Part shown: positions 43,131 to 51,905 of the stretch, piece by piece | Layout of the letters: every line of letters begins with the position of its first letter | Numbering within the stretch: the stretch's first letter is position 1 | Notes under the pieces: model-generated | Database searches by the model: none | Told to the model about the DNA's origin: nothing | What the model saw: only the letters and a program-made list of their open reading frames with translations | NCBI RefSeq assembly: GCF_002105465.1 | Contig: NZ_NCSQ01000168.1 | Coordinates: 16,373-80,372, forward strand | Reading direction: 5' to 3' | Length of the DNA stretch: 64,000 bases | Origin: Aquidulcibacter paucihalophilus | Lineage (GTDB): Bacteria; Pseudomonadota; Alphaproteobacteria; Caulobacterales; Aquidulcibacteraceae | Made by a program: the position numbers and the translations under genes

Positions 43131-44222
43131 ATGCTTTATCCCGCAGATATACGCCCCTTAACAGGTTTACGCTTTGTCGCTGCATTTTGGCTCTTAATCT
43201 ATTTTTTCTGGGAACGCTTTGATCTCGGTCCGCGCGACGCGATTGGCCTTGTCCAAGCAGGCAATTATGGGGTTGACCTGTTCTTCATTTTGTCAGGCTT
43301 TGTTTTGGCCCATGTTTATGGTCCCCAGGTGGAAGCAAAGACTTTTTCTTGGCGCAGTTTTGTTTGGGCGCGGCTGGCGCGCATTTACCCACTCCATCTG
43401 ATTTGCTTGGCTGCGATGGTTGCCATTTGGGCGGCTGGTTCTTTGATGGGGGCTTCATTTAAGGCTTCTGCCTTTGTGGTTGAGCAAATCCCCTATCATT
43501 TGGCGTTGCTCCATGCTTGGGGCCTTGTAGCTTCAGATGGGTGGAACTTTCCATCGTGGTCGATTTCAGCCGAATGGTTTGCCTATCTGACTTTCCCGAT
43601 CAGCTTTGGGATCGCAGCCTTGTTTGCCAAGCGGCCTTTGATCGGCATAGTCATTATGGCTGGGGTGTTCGCCGCTTTTGTTGCTTGGATGGCCCTGTAT
43701 CAAATCGAGCTGATGAATATGACTTGGCAGGGCGGCATTGTGCGCATTGTGCCGTCTTTCGGTATGGGGATCGCCTTATGGCTTTTAGGTCGCAATTTGA
43801 CCTTGCCCAAAGGCCTTGCAGGCTTAGGCGTGGCAATCAGTACCGTTTGGATTGTGATGGCAGCCGCTTGGGGGTGGCCCTCTTATTGGATCTGGCCGGG
43901 CCTTGCAGGTCTGGTTTTTTTCTTGGCAGAAACCTCCAAAACCAACCAAACCCCACTCTTGGCCTCTAAGACATGGGTTTATTTGGGCGAGATTTCCTTT
44001 GCGGCCTATATGGTCCATTTGCCTGTTGACATTGCCATGTATCAGATTGTTGAGCGCATGATGGGCGAGCCAAAAGGCACACTCGCACTGGTGATTGGCA
44101 TTTTTGGCGTTGTGGCCAGCATTATCGCAGCAGCCATCTCCCATGCCCTGATTGAAAAGCCCGCCCGCAACTGGCTTCGCACCAATATCCCAAGCTTTAT
44201 GGCTGGCAAATCAAAAGCCTAA
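43131..44222 (+). CDS. acyltransferase-3 family protein lacking the catalytic histidine
   Basis: The chosen ATG at 43131 opens MLYPADIRPLTGLRFVAAFW, the normal family start; an in-frame ATG at 43023 would add 36 residues. The 363-residue protein has ten or so hydrophobic segments, the YGVDLFFILSGFVLAHVY signature and the RxxR motif in WARLARIYP. In the R-x10-H motif the arginine is R14 but the histidine position is F25. That histidine is needed for acyl transfer in studied members. The paralog at 2755-3957 has it. The protein is otherwise intact, so it may have a changed role. It stands between rluB and trmJ with no glycan genes. Confidence 0.85.
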   Translation: MLYPADIRPLTGLRFVAAFWLLIYFFWERFDLGPRDAIGLVQAGNYGVDLFFILSGFVLAHVYGPQVEAKTFSWRSFVWARLARIYPLHLICLAAMVAIWAAGSLMGASFKASAFVVEQIPYHLALLHAWGLVASDGWNFPSWSISAEWFAYLTFPISFGIAALFAKRPLIGIVIMAGVFAAFVAWMALYQIELMNMTWQGGIVRIVPSFGMGIALWLLGRNLTLPKGLAGLGVAISTVWIVMAAAWGWPSYWIWPGLAGLVFFLAETSKTNQTPLLASKTWVYLGEISFAAYMVHLPVDIAMYQIVERMMGEPKGTLALVIGIFGVVASIIAAAISHALIEKPARNWLRTNIPSFMAGKSKA

Positions 44223-44238
44223 GTGCTGCACATTTTTG

Positions 44239-45381
44239 TTAAGCGGCGAACGCCTGATAGGTGGCTTCTTGGATGCGGCCTTTGGACAGCTTCACCATCC
44301 AGACGCCCACTTGGACTCTTGGTCCGCGCACAAAGATGACGCCATCTTCGGCATCAAACACGCTGCTTAGATACTCAGCTTCGAGTGGGCCGAGGCCAAT
44401 TTTAGCCGCGTCGGTCTCAAACTCCCGGCAGGCCGCTTGATCACCATGACGACGCGCTTTGATCCAAGCCTCCAGCTTGGCGCGCTGGGCTGCGGCATCG
44501 GTTTCAAGCGCCCGCCGGCGCGGCCCACCAGCCAAGGAGCGCAAGGCACCCCGGATCAAGCTGATTTCATTCATCGTGAATCGACCGCGCACAAAGGCGT
44601 TGCGCATGGTTTCCACCATGGTTCCTTTGCGGTCTTCTGGCCAGAAAAAGCGCGTCTCATCAAGATCTGCGACCCAATGTTCAAAGAAGCTTTCAAAAGC
44701 TGCGCGTGGAGCTGGCACTTTTTCTTCAATCATCCAGCCGGGTGGGGGGCCTTTTGCCTCTGATCCACTGGCCCATTCATAACAAAAGCAGGCCACCGAT
44801 TGGGCAAGATTCAGACTGGGGAAACGGCCATCGACAGGAAACGTCACGAGGAGGTCCGCGCCAATAATCAGATCATTGTCGAGGCCAGAGCGTTCCGACC
44901 CAAATAGGATCACAGGCTTTTCGCCCGCTGCCATCGCTTCACGCATGCGGGCGACCGCTTCACGTGGTCCGATCAGCGGCTTATCGAGTTGGCGCGGGGT
45001 GCCAGTTGTCGCAATCACAAAAGTCTTTTCTGCCAAAGCCTCTTCGGCGGTCTCAACCACCTGTGCGCTTTCCAAAGGCCATTCAGCCCCGCTGGCCAGG
45101 GCCCACGCCTTTGGATTGGGCCAGACGTCGCGCGGCTTGACGAGAATCAGCTCCGAGAAGCCAAAATTGGCCATGGCCCGGGCCGTGGCACCAATATTCT
45201 CGCCCATTTGGGGATGGACAAGGCAAATGGTGGGGGCTTCGCCCCAACCAGGCAGGGCGGCTTGCTCAGCCTTTGACAGCGGCCCATTTGGACCAACGCC
45301 TACCGGGCGAGAGCCATCAAAAGCAGGCTTTGGTGGAGCCCAAGCGGTTGGCGCGGGGACTGGTTCTGCATCTTTACCCAT
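44239..45381 (-). CDS. trmJ: tRNA/rRNA 2'-O-methyltransferase, SpoU (TrmJ-like) family
   Basis: The 380-residue protein is a SPOUT (knotted) methyltransferase. Motif 1 is CLVHPQMGENIGATARAM, motif 2 is VILFGSERSGLDND, and motif 3 is FPSLNLAQSVACFCYEW. This set and the C-terminal helical part fit TrmJ, which adds a 2'-O-methyl group at position 32 of some tRNAs, but other subfamily members modify rRNA. An N-terminal proline-rich extension of about 45 residues and an extra C-terminal stretch of about 100 residues make it longer than the roughly 250 residues usual. It is divergent from icd. Confidence 0.88.
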   Translation of the reverse strand: MGKDAEPVPAPTAWAPPKPAFDGSRPVGVGPNGPLSKAEQAALPGWGEAPTICLVHPQMGENIGATARAMANFGFSELILVKPRDVWPNPKAWALASGAEWPLESAQVVETAEEALAEKTFVIATTGTPRQLDKPLIGPREAVARMREAMAAGEKPVILFGSERSGLDNDLIIGADLLVTFPVDGRFPSLNLAQSVACFCYEWASGSEAKGPPPGWMIEEKVPAPRAAFESFFEHWVADLDETRFFWPEDRKGTMVETMRNAFVRGRFTMNEISLIRGALRSLAGGPRRRALETDAAAQRAKLEAWIKARRHGDQAACREFETDAAKIGLGPLEAEYLSSVFDAEDGVIFVRGPRVQVGVWMVKLSKGRIQEATYQAFAA

Positions 45382-45412
45382 TTTGTCGCTGTCACTCTTG
45401 TTGAAGACGTCT

Positions 45413-45439
45413 TTTCCGTGTCGCTGGAGGTGCTATAGC
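45413..45439 (+). promoter_or_regulatory. possible icd promoter
   Basis: GCTATAGC at 45432-45439 matches the Caulobacter -10 consensus GCTANAWC at seven of eight positions. TTTCCGT at 45413-45419, 12 bases before it, matches TTGACGS at only four of seven. It would give a leader of about 60 bases before icd. Confidence 0.3.
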
Positions 45440-45506
45440 CCACCCAACCGATTTGCGGACACATCACTTGCAGGCCGCGACATTCGTGGACCAATAGGGG
45501 AAAAAC

Positions 45507-46721
45507 ATGGCGAAGATTAAAGTTGCTAATCCAGTTGTCGATCTTGATGGCGACGAAATGACCCGCATCATCTGGCAGATGATCAAAGACTTCTTGATCA
45601 CGCCATATCTGGACCTTGAGATTGAATATTATGACTTGTCGATCGAGAATCGCGATGCGACCGACGACCAAGTCACCATCGATGCCGCTAAAGCCATTCA
45701 AAAGCATGGCGTGGGCATTAAATGCGCCACCATCACACCCGATGAAGCCCGCGTGGAAGAATTCAAGCTGAAGAAGATGTGGAAGTCGCCCAATGGCACC
45801 ATCCGCAACATTCTGGGCGGGGTGGTGTTCCGCGAGCCCATCATTTGCTCCAACGTCCCCCGCTTGGTGCCAGGCTGGACCAAGCCCATCATCATTGGCC
45901 GTCATGCTTTCGCTGACCAATATAAAGCGACCGACTTTAAGGTCCCCGGCCCCGGCAAGCTCACCATCAAATTTGTTGGCGAAGACGGCCAGGTGATCGA
46001 GCATGAAGTCTTCGACTATCCCGGTGCGGGTGTGGCAATGGCCATGTATAATCTTGACGAGTCGATCCGCGACTTTGCTCATGCCAGCTTTGCCTTTGGT
46101 TTGGCGCGGCAATATCCGGTCTATCTATCGACCAAAAACACCATCATGAAAGCCTATGACGGCCGCTTCAAAGACATTTTCCAAGAAGTGTTTGATGAGC
46201 ATTACGCCGCCCAATTCAAAGAATTGGGCCTTGTATATGAGCATCGCCTGATCGACGACATGGTGGCCTCGGCGATGAAATGGTCGGGTGGCTTTGTATG
46301 GGCGTGTAAGAATTATGATGGCGACGTGCAGTCCGACACGGTGGCCCAAGGCTTTGGGTCGCTCGGCCTCATGACCTCGGTTCTGATGACACCCGATGGC
46401 AAAGTGCTGGAATCCGAAGCCGCCCACGGCACCGTGACCCGTCACTATCGCCAGCATCAGCGCGGTGAGCAAACCTCCACCAATTCGATTGCCTCGATCT
46501 TTGCCTGGACCCGTGGCCTCGCCCACCGCGCCAAGCTGGATGACAATGCCCAACTCTTGAAGTTTGCTACCAAGCTGGAAGAAGTGGTGATTGCGACGGT
46601 GGAAGCAGGCCACATGACCAAGGACTTGGCCCTGCTGGTGGGTGATGAGCAATCCTGGCTGTCGACCGAAGGCTTCTTGAAGAAAGTCGCCGCCAATCTC
46701 GAAGCGGCCATGGCTGAGTAA
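45507..46721 (+). CDS. icd: NADP-dependent isocitrate dehydrogenase
   Basis: This enzyme converts isocitrate to 2-oxoglutarate and CO2, making NADPH, in the citric acid cycle. The 404-residue protein is the homodimeric subfamily II type shared by alphaproteobacteria and mitochondria: [17 protein letters not shown] at the start, the metal site in [27 protein letters not shown], and [13 protein letters not shown], which sets NADP preference. It is a single-gene unit with GGGGAAAAAC before the ATG and a terminator just downstream. Confidence 0.97.
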   Translation: MAKIKVANPVVDLDGDEMTRIIWQMIKDFLITPYLDLEIEYYDLSIENRDATDDQVTIDAAKAIQKHGVGIKCATITPDEARVEEFKLKKMWKSPNGTIRNILGGVVFREPIICSNVPRLVPGWTKPIIIGRHAFADQYKATDFKVPGPGKLTIKFVGEDGQVIEHEVFDYPGAGVAMAMYNLDESIRDFAHASFAFGLARQYPVYLSTKNTIMKAYDGRFKDIFQEVFDEHYAAQFKELGLVYEHRLIDDMVASAMKWSGGFVWACKNYDGDVQSDTVAQGFGSLGLMTSVLMTPDGKVLESEAAHGTVTRHYRQHQRGEQTSTNSIASIFAWTRGLAHRAKLDDNAQLLKFATKLEEVVIATVEAGHMTKDLALLVGDEQSWLSTEGFLKKVAANLEAAMAE

Positions 46722-46733
46722 GACGCTTTAGGC

Positions 46734-46765
46734 TCTTCCGGCAGGCCGAATAGTCTGCCGGGGGG
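46734..46765 (+). terminator. transcription terminator after icd
   Basis: CCGGCAG at 46738-46744 and CTGCCGG at 46755-46761 form a seven-base-pair stem that four more pairs, three of them G-U, can lengthen outward. The loop has ten bases and CTTTA follows. It begins 13 bases after the icd stop. The T run is short, so termination may be partial. Confidence 0.7.
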
Positions 46766-46789
46766 CTTTAAGTGGAGATCTGCCACCGG

Positions 46790-46940
46790 CTAGGGTCGTG
46801 CACTTACCAGAAATCAACTTGATGATTTAAGGACTTTCTGGTAGGTTTTGGTTGAGTGCCTCGGGAAACGGTCACTGGGCCTAGACCCACACCCCTTGGG
46901 GACATGAGAAAGGCGGCTCCTTGTGGGCCGCCTTTGACTT
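46790..46940 (+). ncRNA. candidate structured RNA between icd and the DUF4345 gene
   Basis: This stretch has no open frame yet shows dense pairing. GCACT (46800-46804) followed by TACCAGAAA (46805-46813) is the inverse of TTTCTGGTA (46835-46843) and AGTGC (46855-46859), giving 9 plus 5 pairs with an 11-base bulge. TGGG/CCCA (46876-46889) and CCC/GGG (46892-46901) follow, and an intrinsic terminator ends it. The layout is that of a small RNA, about 140 bases. I found no convincing promoter. Alternatively it is the trailer of the convergent minus-strand gene, or a decayed sequence. Confidence 0.35.
46909..46935. terminator. bidirectional intrinsic terminator
   Basis: AAAGGCGGC at 46909-46917 and GCCGCCTTT at 46927-46935 form a perfect nine-base-pair stem with a nine-base loop. 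Arms ending in AAA and TTT make it able to work on both strands. It lies about 79 bases after the minus-strand DUF4345 gene and would stop that transcript. On the plus strand it would end the candidate small RNA or icd read-through. Confidence 0.8.
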
Positions 46941-47013
46941 TTGAGTAACCCTGCGATTTTTGCAACCTGAAAATGGTTTTCGATGCCTGCTTGGTTTCGA
47001 AGCGCAAGAGAGA

Positions 47014-47367
47014 TTATGGCCGGATTGACAGCCCTACTAACAGCAGTGCGGCAATAAGGCATTCAAAGCCAACAGCGATCCAGTTCTTGGCTTCATGGCC
47101 TTGATCCATGAAAATCGAAATGACCCTGCCAATGGCCGCGCCCAGCCAACATAGCCCAACGGTCAGGAATGCCATGTCGTCTTGTGTGACCAAGGGCACC
47201 AATCCCAGAAAAATGAAGGTCACGCCAAGGGTTCCCCGAAACTCTGCACGTCCTGCGGGGGTGAGGGGAGAAAGACCTGTTAAAGCGGCGGCTCTTTTGG
47301 GAAAAAATAGCCCCAAACAGCCCATTAAGATCGTGATGATCGCGCCCAAGCTATTAAGTAAATCCAC
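47014..47367 (-). CDS. DUF4345-like four-helix membrane protein
   Basis: I choose a GTG start at 47367, seven bases after a GGAG, giving 117 residues; the longer frame to 47481 would cover the whole promoter region of the divergent regulator. Four hydrophobic segments carry the pattern LGAIITILMGCLGLFFP, RAEFRGTLGVTFIFLGL and LCWLGAAIGRVISIFMD, which resembles the DUF4345 membrane family. The function of the family is unknown. It is divergent from an HxlR-type regulator that probably controls it and is followed by a strong terminator. Confidence 0.7.
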   Translation of the reverse strand: MDLLNSLGAIITILMGCLGLFFPKRAAALTGLSPLTPAGRAEFRGTLGVTFIFLGLVPLVTQDDMAFLTVGLCWLGAAIGRVISIFMDQGHEAKNWIAVGFECLIAALLLVGLSIRP

Positions 47368-47425
47368 TGTCGTCTCCGGACTTCTATTGGGCAGAGAGGC
47401 TAGCCATGCGATAACCAAAATAACA

Positions 47426-47447
47426 GTACGCACTTTTTGGTGCCTAT
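47426..47447. promoter_or_regulatory. candidate HxlR operator
   Basis: GTACGCAC at 47426-47433 and GTGCCTAT at 47440-47447 form an imperfect inverted repeat, six of eight positions matching, with a six-base centre. It lies in the 101 bp between the divergent DUF4345 and HxlR genes, where a dimeric winged-helix regulator would be expected to bind. The role is inferred. Confidence 0.35.
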
Positions 47448-47468
47448 GAACTTTATGCCGGAGACTCC

Positions 47469-47822
47469 ATGGAACTGCCACCTAATGTGCTGTCGCAAAG
47501 CTGTGCCTCGCGCCGATATCTGGCACTGGTTGCGAGTAAATGGTCGCTGCTGGTGATCAATGCCCTCGATGATGGACCCGCGCGCAATAGTTTCCTCATG
47601 CGTAAAGTGGGAGGCATTTCGCAAAAGATCCTGACGCAGACGCTACGTGACCTAGCGGCGGCAAGCCTTGTCAGCCGCGAGGATCATGGCACTTTACCAC
47701 CCCATGTCACCTATCGGTTGACGCCGCTTGGCCAGTCTTTCCGGCGAGAAGTGCGGTCGCTGATTGCATGGGTGGAAGGCAATATGCCCGCTTTGCGAGG
47801 GGCGGAACCTGACCAACATTAG
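47469..47822 (+). CDS. HxlR-family transcriptional regulator
   Basis: The 117-residue protein is a compact winged helix of the HxlR type. Its start has a cysteine (SQSCASRRYLALVASKWS) at the place where redox-sensing members such as HypR and QorR carry theirs. The recognition part is MRKVGGISQKILTQTLRDL and the wing includes VTYRLTPLGQSF. The single cysteine suggests, but does not show, sensing of reactive electrophiles or disulfide stress. It is divergent from the DUF4345 membrane protein, the likely target, with a candidate operator between them. Confidence 0.88.
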   Translation: MELPPNVLSQSCASRRYLALVASKWSLLVINALDDGPARNSFLMRKVGGISQKILTQTLRDLAAASLVSREDHGTLPPHVTYRLTPLGQSFRREVRSLIAWVEGNMPALRGAEPDQH

Positions 47823-47849
47823 GTAAGGATTAGGCAGCTAACGCGGCCC

Positions 47850-48782
47850 CTAATCAAACAGTTTCGACACACTCTCTTCATTGGCGATGCGCCGGATGGC
47901 TTCCCCAATCAAAGGCGCGACCGAGACACAGCGGACTTTGCTGGATTTCGAGAATTTGTCGCCGTGATCGATAGAATTGGACACCACTAATTCTTTCAAG
48001 GCTGACGCATCAACCCGGTCAAAAGCACCTCCCGACATCACGCCATGGGCGACATAGGCCGAAACCGATGCTGCCCCCTTGTCCATCATGGCAGCAGCCG
48101 CATTGCATAGGGTACCTGCCGAATCCACAATATCGTCAAACAGGATGCAGGCCCGGCCCGAGACATCGCCGATGATGTTCATGACTTCGCTTTCGCCCGC
48201 CCGTTCACGACGTTTATCAACAATGGCAAGGTCCGCGCCCAAGCGATTGGCTAGGGCACGTGCGCGTACGACGCCGCCGACGTCTGGCGATACAATCATC
48301 AGGTCATCGGTCTTATAATTGCGGCGAATGTCTTGCTCCATCGTGTTGGTGATGAAGAGATTGTCGGTAGGAATATCAAAGAAACCTTGGATTTGGCCGG
48401 CGTGCAATTCCATGGTCAAGACGCGATCTGCGCCCGCTGTGGTGACGAGATTGGCGACCAACTTTGCAGAAATCGGGGTCCGACCGCCCGTTTTTCGGTC
48501 CTGCCTCGCATAGCCGAAATAGGGCAAAACGGCGGTAATACGGCGAGCCGAAGCGCGGCGCAGTGCGTCCATACAGATGAGCAATTCCATCAAATGGTCA
48601 TTGGCGGGCGCGCTGGTTGATTGGATGATGAAGACGTCTTCGCCGCGCACATTTTCATCAATGGTTGCGAAAATCTCATTGTCTGCAAAGCGGCGAACCT
48701 GGGCGCGCGTCAGTGGCACATCGAGATAATCAGCGATGGAGGATGCCAAAGGCTGGTTAGCGTTGCCTGCAAGCAATTTCAT
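47850..48782 (-). CDS. prs: ribose-phosphate pyrophosphokinase
   Basis: Prs makes PRPP from ribose-5-phosphate and ATP for nucleotide, histidine and tryptophan synthesis. I start at the ATG at 48782 ([17 protein letters not shown]), giving 310 residues, the usual length. The ATP-binding [21 protein letters not shown] stretch and the PRPP loop [17 protein letters not shown] are intact. It is a single gene, separated by about 100 bp from pgeF on the same strand. It supplies the cofactor that phosphoribosyltransferases need, but no functional cluster is formed. Confidence 0.96.
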   Translation of the reverse strand: MKLLAGNANQPLASSIADYLDVPLTRAQVRRFADNEIFATIDENVRGEDVFIIQSTSAPANDHLMELLICMDALRRASARRITAVLPYFGYARQDRKTGGRTPISAKLVANLVTTAGADRVLTMELHAGQIQGFFDIPTDNLFITNTMEQDIRRNYKTDDLMIVSPDVGGVVRARALANRLGADLAIVDKRRERAGESEVMNIIGDVSGRACILFDDIVDSAGTLCNAAAAMMDKGAASVSAYVAHGVMSGGAFDRVDASALKELVVSNSIDHGDKFSKSSKVRCVSVAPLIGEAIRRIANEESVSKLFD

Positions 48783-48886
48783 GGTGATCAATCCCCGTCC
48801 CAAACGCCAATCGACGTCATGACGCGACGTGATTGCCTGAGCGGTCGATTAAGCAGAGAGCGCCCCGCGCGCAAGCCTTTGTGATG

Positions 48887-49714
48887 CTATCGGACGATAC
48901 GAATGGCAGACAAATTTCGTCCGTAATCCGCTTCACCAGCCAGATTGCGACGGCGGTTCGAGAAGAAGTGCGATTCTTCCGCACACGTGTCATGCGGCAG
49001 CACATCAACTGCGCCTAAACCCGCGGCCCGTAAGCGGGCAGCGCAATAGCGCTTTAGGTCAAACAGCGAGCGATCGTCTCTGCCGGGAATGAAGAATCGC
49101 TCATTAGCTGGATCTGCTTGGATGAAGGTGGCCACAAATTCCGGGCCAACTTCATAGCTCGCTTGGGCAATACAAGGCCCGACAGCGGCCACGATGCGGG
49201 CAGGCGAACCGCCCAGCTTTACCATCTTGGCAATCGTGGCCTCCAAAATGCCGCCAATCGCGCCCTTCCAGCCGGCGTGGGCAGCAGCCACAATGCGCGC
49301 GGCAGGATCAGCAAACAAGATTGGCGCGCAATCGGCTGTTAAGACCGAAGGGGCGACCGAGGGACAACGCGTTACCAACGCATCGACTTGTGGGCGCTCG
49401 CCATGGAACGGCCCATCCACCATCAAGGCGTCTGCCCCATGGACTTGATAGGCGGACAATAAACGGTCGGGCGAGACGCCCATATGGCTGGCGATACGGC
49501 GACGATTTTCCGCCACATTGGCCGGATCATCGTTTGAGCCGGGCCCCGAGTTCAGGCTCTCATAAATGCCGGAGGAGACCCCACCCACGCGACCATAAAA
49601 GCCATGTTCGAACCCTGCCAATTGCGACAGCATGGCTGAGCGCACGGGGGCGAGTTCAAAGATAACGTCTTCAGATGGCAGGGTAGGGGAAGGGGGCGCG
49701 GCGACGTCTGACAT
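48887..49714 (-). CDS. pgeF: multicopper-type purine nucleoside phosphorylase / peptidoglycan editing factor (YfiH family)
   Basis: The 275-residue protein is of the YfiH/LACC1 family. The metal-site residues occur in GFYGRVGGVSSGIYESLN, TADCAPILFAD and AAHAGWKGAIGGI, where the histidine and cysteine pattern defines the family. Members were first called laccases. Human and bacterial homologs have adenosine and purine nucleoside phosphorylase activity, and the Escherichia coli homolog PgeF prevents misuse of serine in place of alanine in cell-wall precursors. It is the last gene of the lgt-midA-pgeF unit. Confidence 0.92.
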   Translation of the reverse strand: MSDVAAPPSPTLPSEDVIFELAPVRSAMLSQLAGFEHGFYGRVGGVSSGIYESLNSGPGSNDDPANVAENRRRIASHMGVSPDRLLSAYQVHGADALMVDGPFHGERPQVDALVTRCPSVAPSVLTADCAPILFADPAARIVAAAHAGWKGAIGGILEATIAKMVKLGGSPARIVAAVGPCIAQASYEVGPEFVATFIQADPANERFFIPGRDDRSLFDLKRYCAARLRAAGLGAVDVLPHDTCAEESHFFSNRRRNLAGEADYGRNLSAIRIVR

Positions 49715-49720
49715 GGTCGG

Positions 49721-50818
49721 TTAAAGTCCAATGGGTGGACCATGGGCAGTGTTGAGAGGAGACTCAAGGGCCACCACATGGAACAGCCCGCCCATATGCG
49801 CCTCTCCAATCAGTCTTTCCACACTGTGAGTCAGCTCAGATTCGCAGTGGGGGTTTGCACGAATGAGGGCATCGCGACGGGCTTCAATGCCAAGGCTTTG
49901 CAAAAACTCCCGCTGGGTTACCGGGCCCGAAGTGGCAAGACCGCTGGCTTTGGCCAAAGAAATCAGTGCTTTAAAATCGACATGGGCGGTAAGATCTGCT
50001 TCGCCCACATGGTCGAGTGGATGGACTTTTTGGTGGCGGTAGAGCGCTTGGAAGCTATCGCCCGGCTGCCCACGCCTATCCCCATAGTCAATCAGAAGGG
50101 CGCGGCCACAGCCGGTGTGCAGGCGCCGACTGAGGAGATCAACCAGCCCGGCAAGGCCTGGCGCTTCCTCTCGCACGGCACCTATGCCGTCATCTGGCTG
50201 TGCGCATGGGGGGGGCTTTGGCAGAAGCGGGCCTAGGCCAAAAGTCAGGCGACCCTCAGCATCGACCCCCACAAGTTTCTCATGCCAGCCTTGCTCTGCG
50301 CAGATATATTGGCGGATCGGCAAACAGTCGAGAAACTCATTGGCAAGGATGAAGCCGGCGCCAGGCGGCACGTCGTCAAGGCTTTGATGCCAGCGCGCGG
50401 GATGGCTACCTAGCGCGGTTTGTTGAGCTTCGCGCAGGCCGGGATTTGTTTCGACCAGATGGAGTTGCAGCGCAGCCATAAAGCCCGGTACGCGCTGGCA
50501 TACGCGCAACATGTCGGCCATCAGGGTTCCCCGTCCCGGCCCCAATTCGATCAGTTGAAAGGGGGCTGGGCTACCGAGGTCCAGCCAGCTTTGCGCAACC
50601 CAAAGACCGATTAGCTCACCAAAAATCTGGCTGATCTCGGGACTGGTGATAAAGTCGCCGCGTGGGCCTAAGGGCAGGCGCGTGGCATAATAGCCCGCTT
50701 GGGGGTCATAAAGCGCGTGCGCCATGAAGGCATCGACGCTGATTGGGCCACAAGCCTTAATCATCGCGGCCAAGCGGGTTTCAAGCCCGGTAGGCGGTGG
50801 CCTCTCTGGCGTGCGCAC
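49721..50818 (-). CDS. SAM-dependent methyltransferase, MidA/NDUFAF7 family
   Basis: The 365-residue protein has the family start SVDAFMAHALYDPQAGYY, then LGPRGDFITSPEISQIFGE, the SAM motif LIELGPGRGTLMADML, and FILANEFLDCLPIRQY. In mitochondria NDUFAF7 dimethylates an arginine of the complex I subunit NDUFS2; the bacterial enzyme probably methylates the homologous NuoD. It lies 5 bp after lgt and 6 bp before pgeF, an order conserved in alphaproteobacteria. An NDUFAF5-like methyltransferase, another complex I factor, is at 39152-40075. Confidence 0.92.
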   Translation of the reverse strand: MRTPERPPPTGLETRLAAMIKACGPISVDAFMAHALYDPQAGYYATRLPLGPRGDFITSPEISQIFGELIGLWVAQSWLDLGSPAPFQLIELGPGRGTLMADMLRVCQRVPGFMAALQLHLVETNPGLREAQQTALGSHPARWHQSLDDVPPGAGFILANEFLDCLPIRQYICAEQGWHEKLVGVDAEGRLTFGLGPLLPKPPPCAQPDDGIGAVREEAPGLAGLVDLLSRRLHTGCGRALLIDYGDRRGQPGDSFQALYRHQKVHPLDHVGEADLTAHVDFKALISLAKASGLATSGPVTQREFLQSLGIEARRDALIRANPHCESELTHSVERLIGEAHMGGLFHVVALESPLNTAHGPPIGL

Positions 50819-50823
50819 CGCCC

Positions 50824-51684
50824 TTAGCCTGTCGGTTCGGACTTGGCATTACCGGCCCGGAGGCTGGCCCAAATGAAGAGGGCAAGGCCACAGGCGACCA
50901 TGGGGAAAGAATAAAATTCGCCATGGGTGAAGCCAAGGATTAATGCCGCATCGGGCTCTCGGAATTGCTCGCCAATCAGGCGCGCTACCCCATAGCCTCC
51001 GACGAATAGCCCCGCAGCTTGGCCGGGACGCTTCAAAATACCAAAGCGCGCAACCGCCACTTGCAACAGGATAAACAGCACAAGGCCTTCCAGCGCGGCT
51101 TGATAAAGCTGGCTGGGATGACGCGTCAGGCCTTCAGGATCGGTGCGGAAGATAAAGCCCCATGGCGCGTCTGTGACACGTCCATAAAGTTCTTGATTGA
51201 TGAAATTCGCCATACGGCCGAAAAACAAGCCAATGGGAGAGACAATGGCAACGGCATCGCCCAAGGAAAGAATGGACTTCTTGCGTCCCAGTGCCGTGCC
51301 GATGACGGCCAAACAGACTCCCAAGAAGCCGCCATGGAAACTCATCCCGCCTTCCCAGACGCGCAAAACTGACATTGGGTCGGCAAGCATCTCAGGGCGA
51401 TAGAAAAGCACATAGCCAAGGCGGCCACCAAACAGCACGCCCAAGGTGGCGTAAAAGAGGAAGTCGTCAATATCCTCTTCATCCAGCGGCGACTTCGGCC
51501 CCCATAGCGCTGGCTTCTTCACCAGTCCTACCATGAGCCGCCAACCAAGGATCAGGCCCGCAACATAGGCAAGCGCATACCATCGCAGACCAAATGGGCC
51601 AAGGGCGAAGCCAAACAGGTCAAAGCCTGGCAGTTGAAACACGAAGGGAGAGATGTCGGGAAAGGGAATGGCCATATCGATCAT
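50824..51684 (-). CDS. lgt: prolipoprotein diacylglyceryl transferase
   Basis: Lgt adds diacylglycerol from phosphatidylglycerol to the lipobox cysteine, the first step of lipoprotein maturation. The 286-residue protein has seven membrane segments, the LRWYALAYVAGLILGW start, and the signature GRMANFINQELYG with its catalytic arginine and the essential glutamate-rich loop. It heads a three-gene unit with midA and pgeF. lspA, the next step of the pathway, is at 35576 and lipoprotein substrates at 5445 and 34917. Confidence 0.96.
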   Translation of the reverse strand: MIDMAIPFPDISPFVFQLPGFDLFGFALGPFGLRWYALAYVAGLILGWRLMVGLVKKPALWGPKSPLDEEDIDDFLFYATLGVLFGGRLGYVLFYRPEMLADPMSVLRVWEGGMSFHGGFLGVCLAVIGTALGRKKSILSLGDAVAIVSPIGLFFGRMANFINQELYGRVTDAPWGFIFRTDPEGLTRHPSQLYQAALEGLVLFILLQVAVARFGILKRPGQAAGLFVGGYGVARLIGEQFREPDAALILGFTHGEFYSFPMVACGLALFIWASLRAGNAKSEPTG

Positions 51685-51905
51685 GCGGGGTCTTTAGCAA
51701 AAGAAATGGGGCAGATGCAAAGCCTCTCTCAATTGCAGCCGCGCACAAAAACAGCGGCAAGCTAAAAGGCCTTGGAAAATGCTAAGACAAACTTCACCGT
51801 GACGACAAAGGCGATCTTAAACACCTTCTGCTAGACACACAGGTCTCGCGCAAGTGATGTAACTTTGTCATAGCGCAACGGGAATAGACCCGCTAGAAGG
51901 TCCTT

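Noticed and set aside
45300..46112. A 270-codon minus-strand frame opposite icd
   Set aside because: It overlaps both trmJ's start and most of icd's first half, has no ribosome binding site worth noting, and reads as an antisense shadow rich in His, Asp and Gly.
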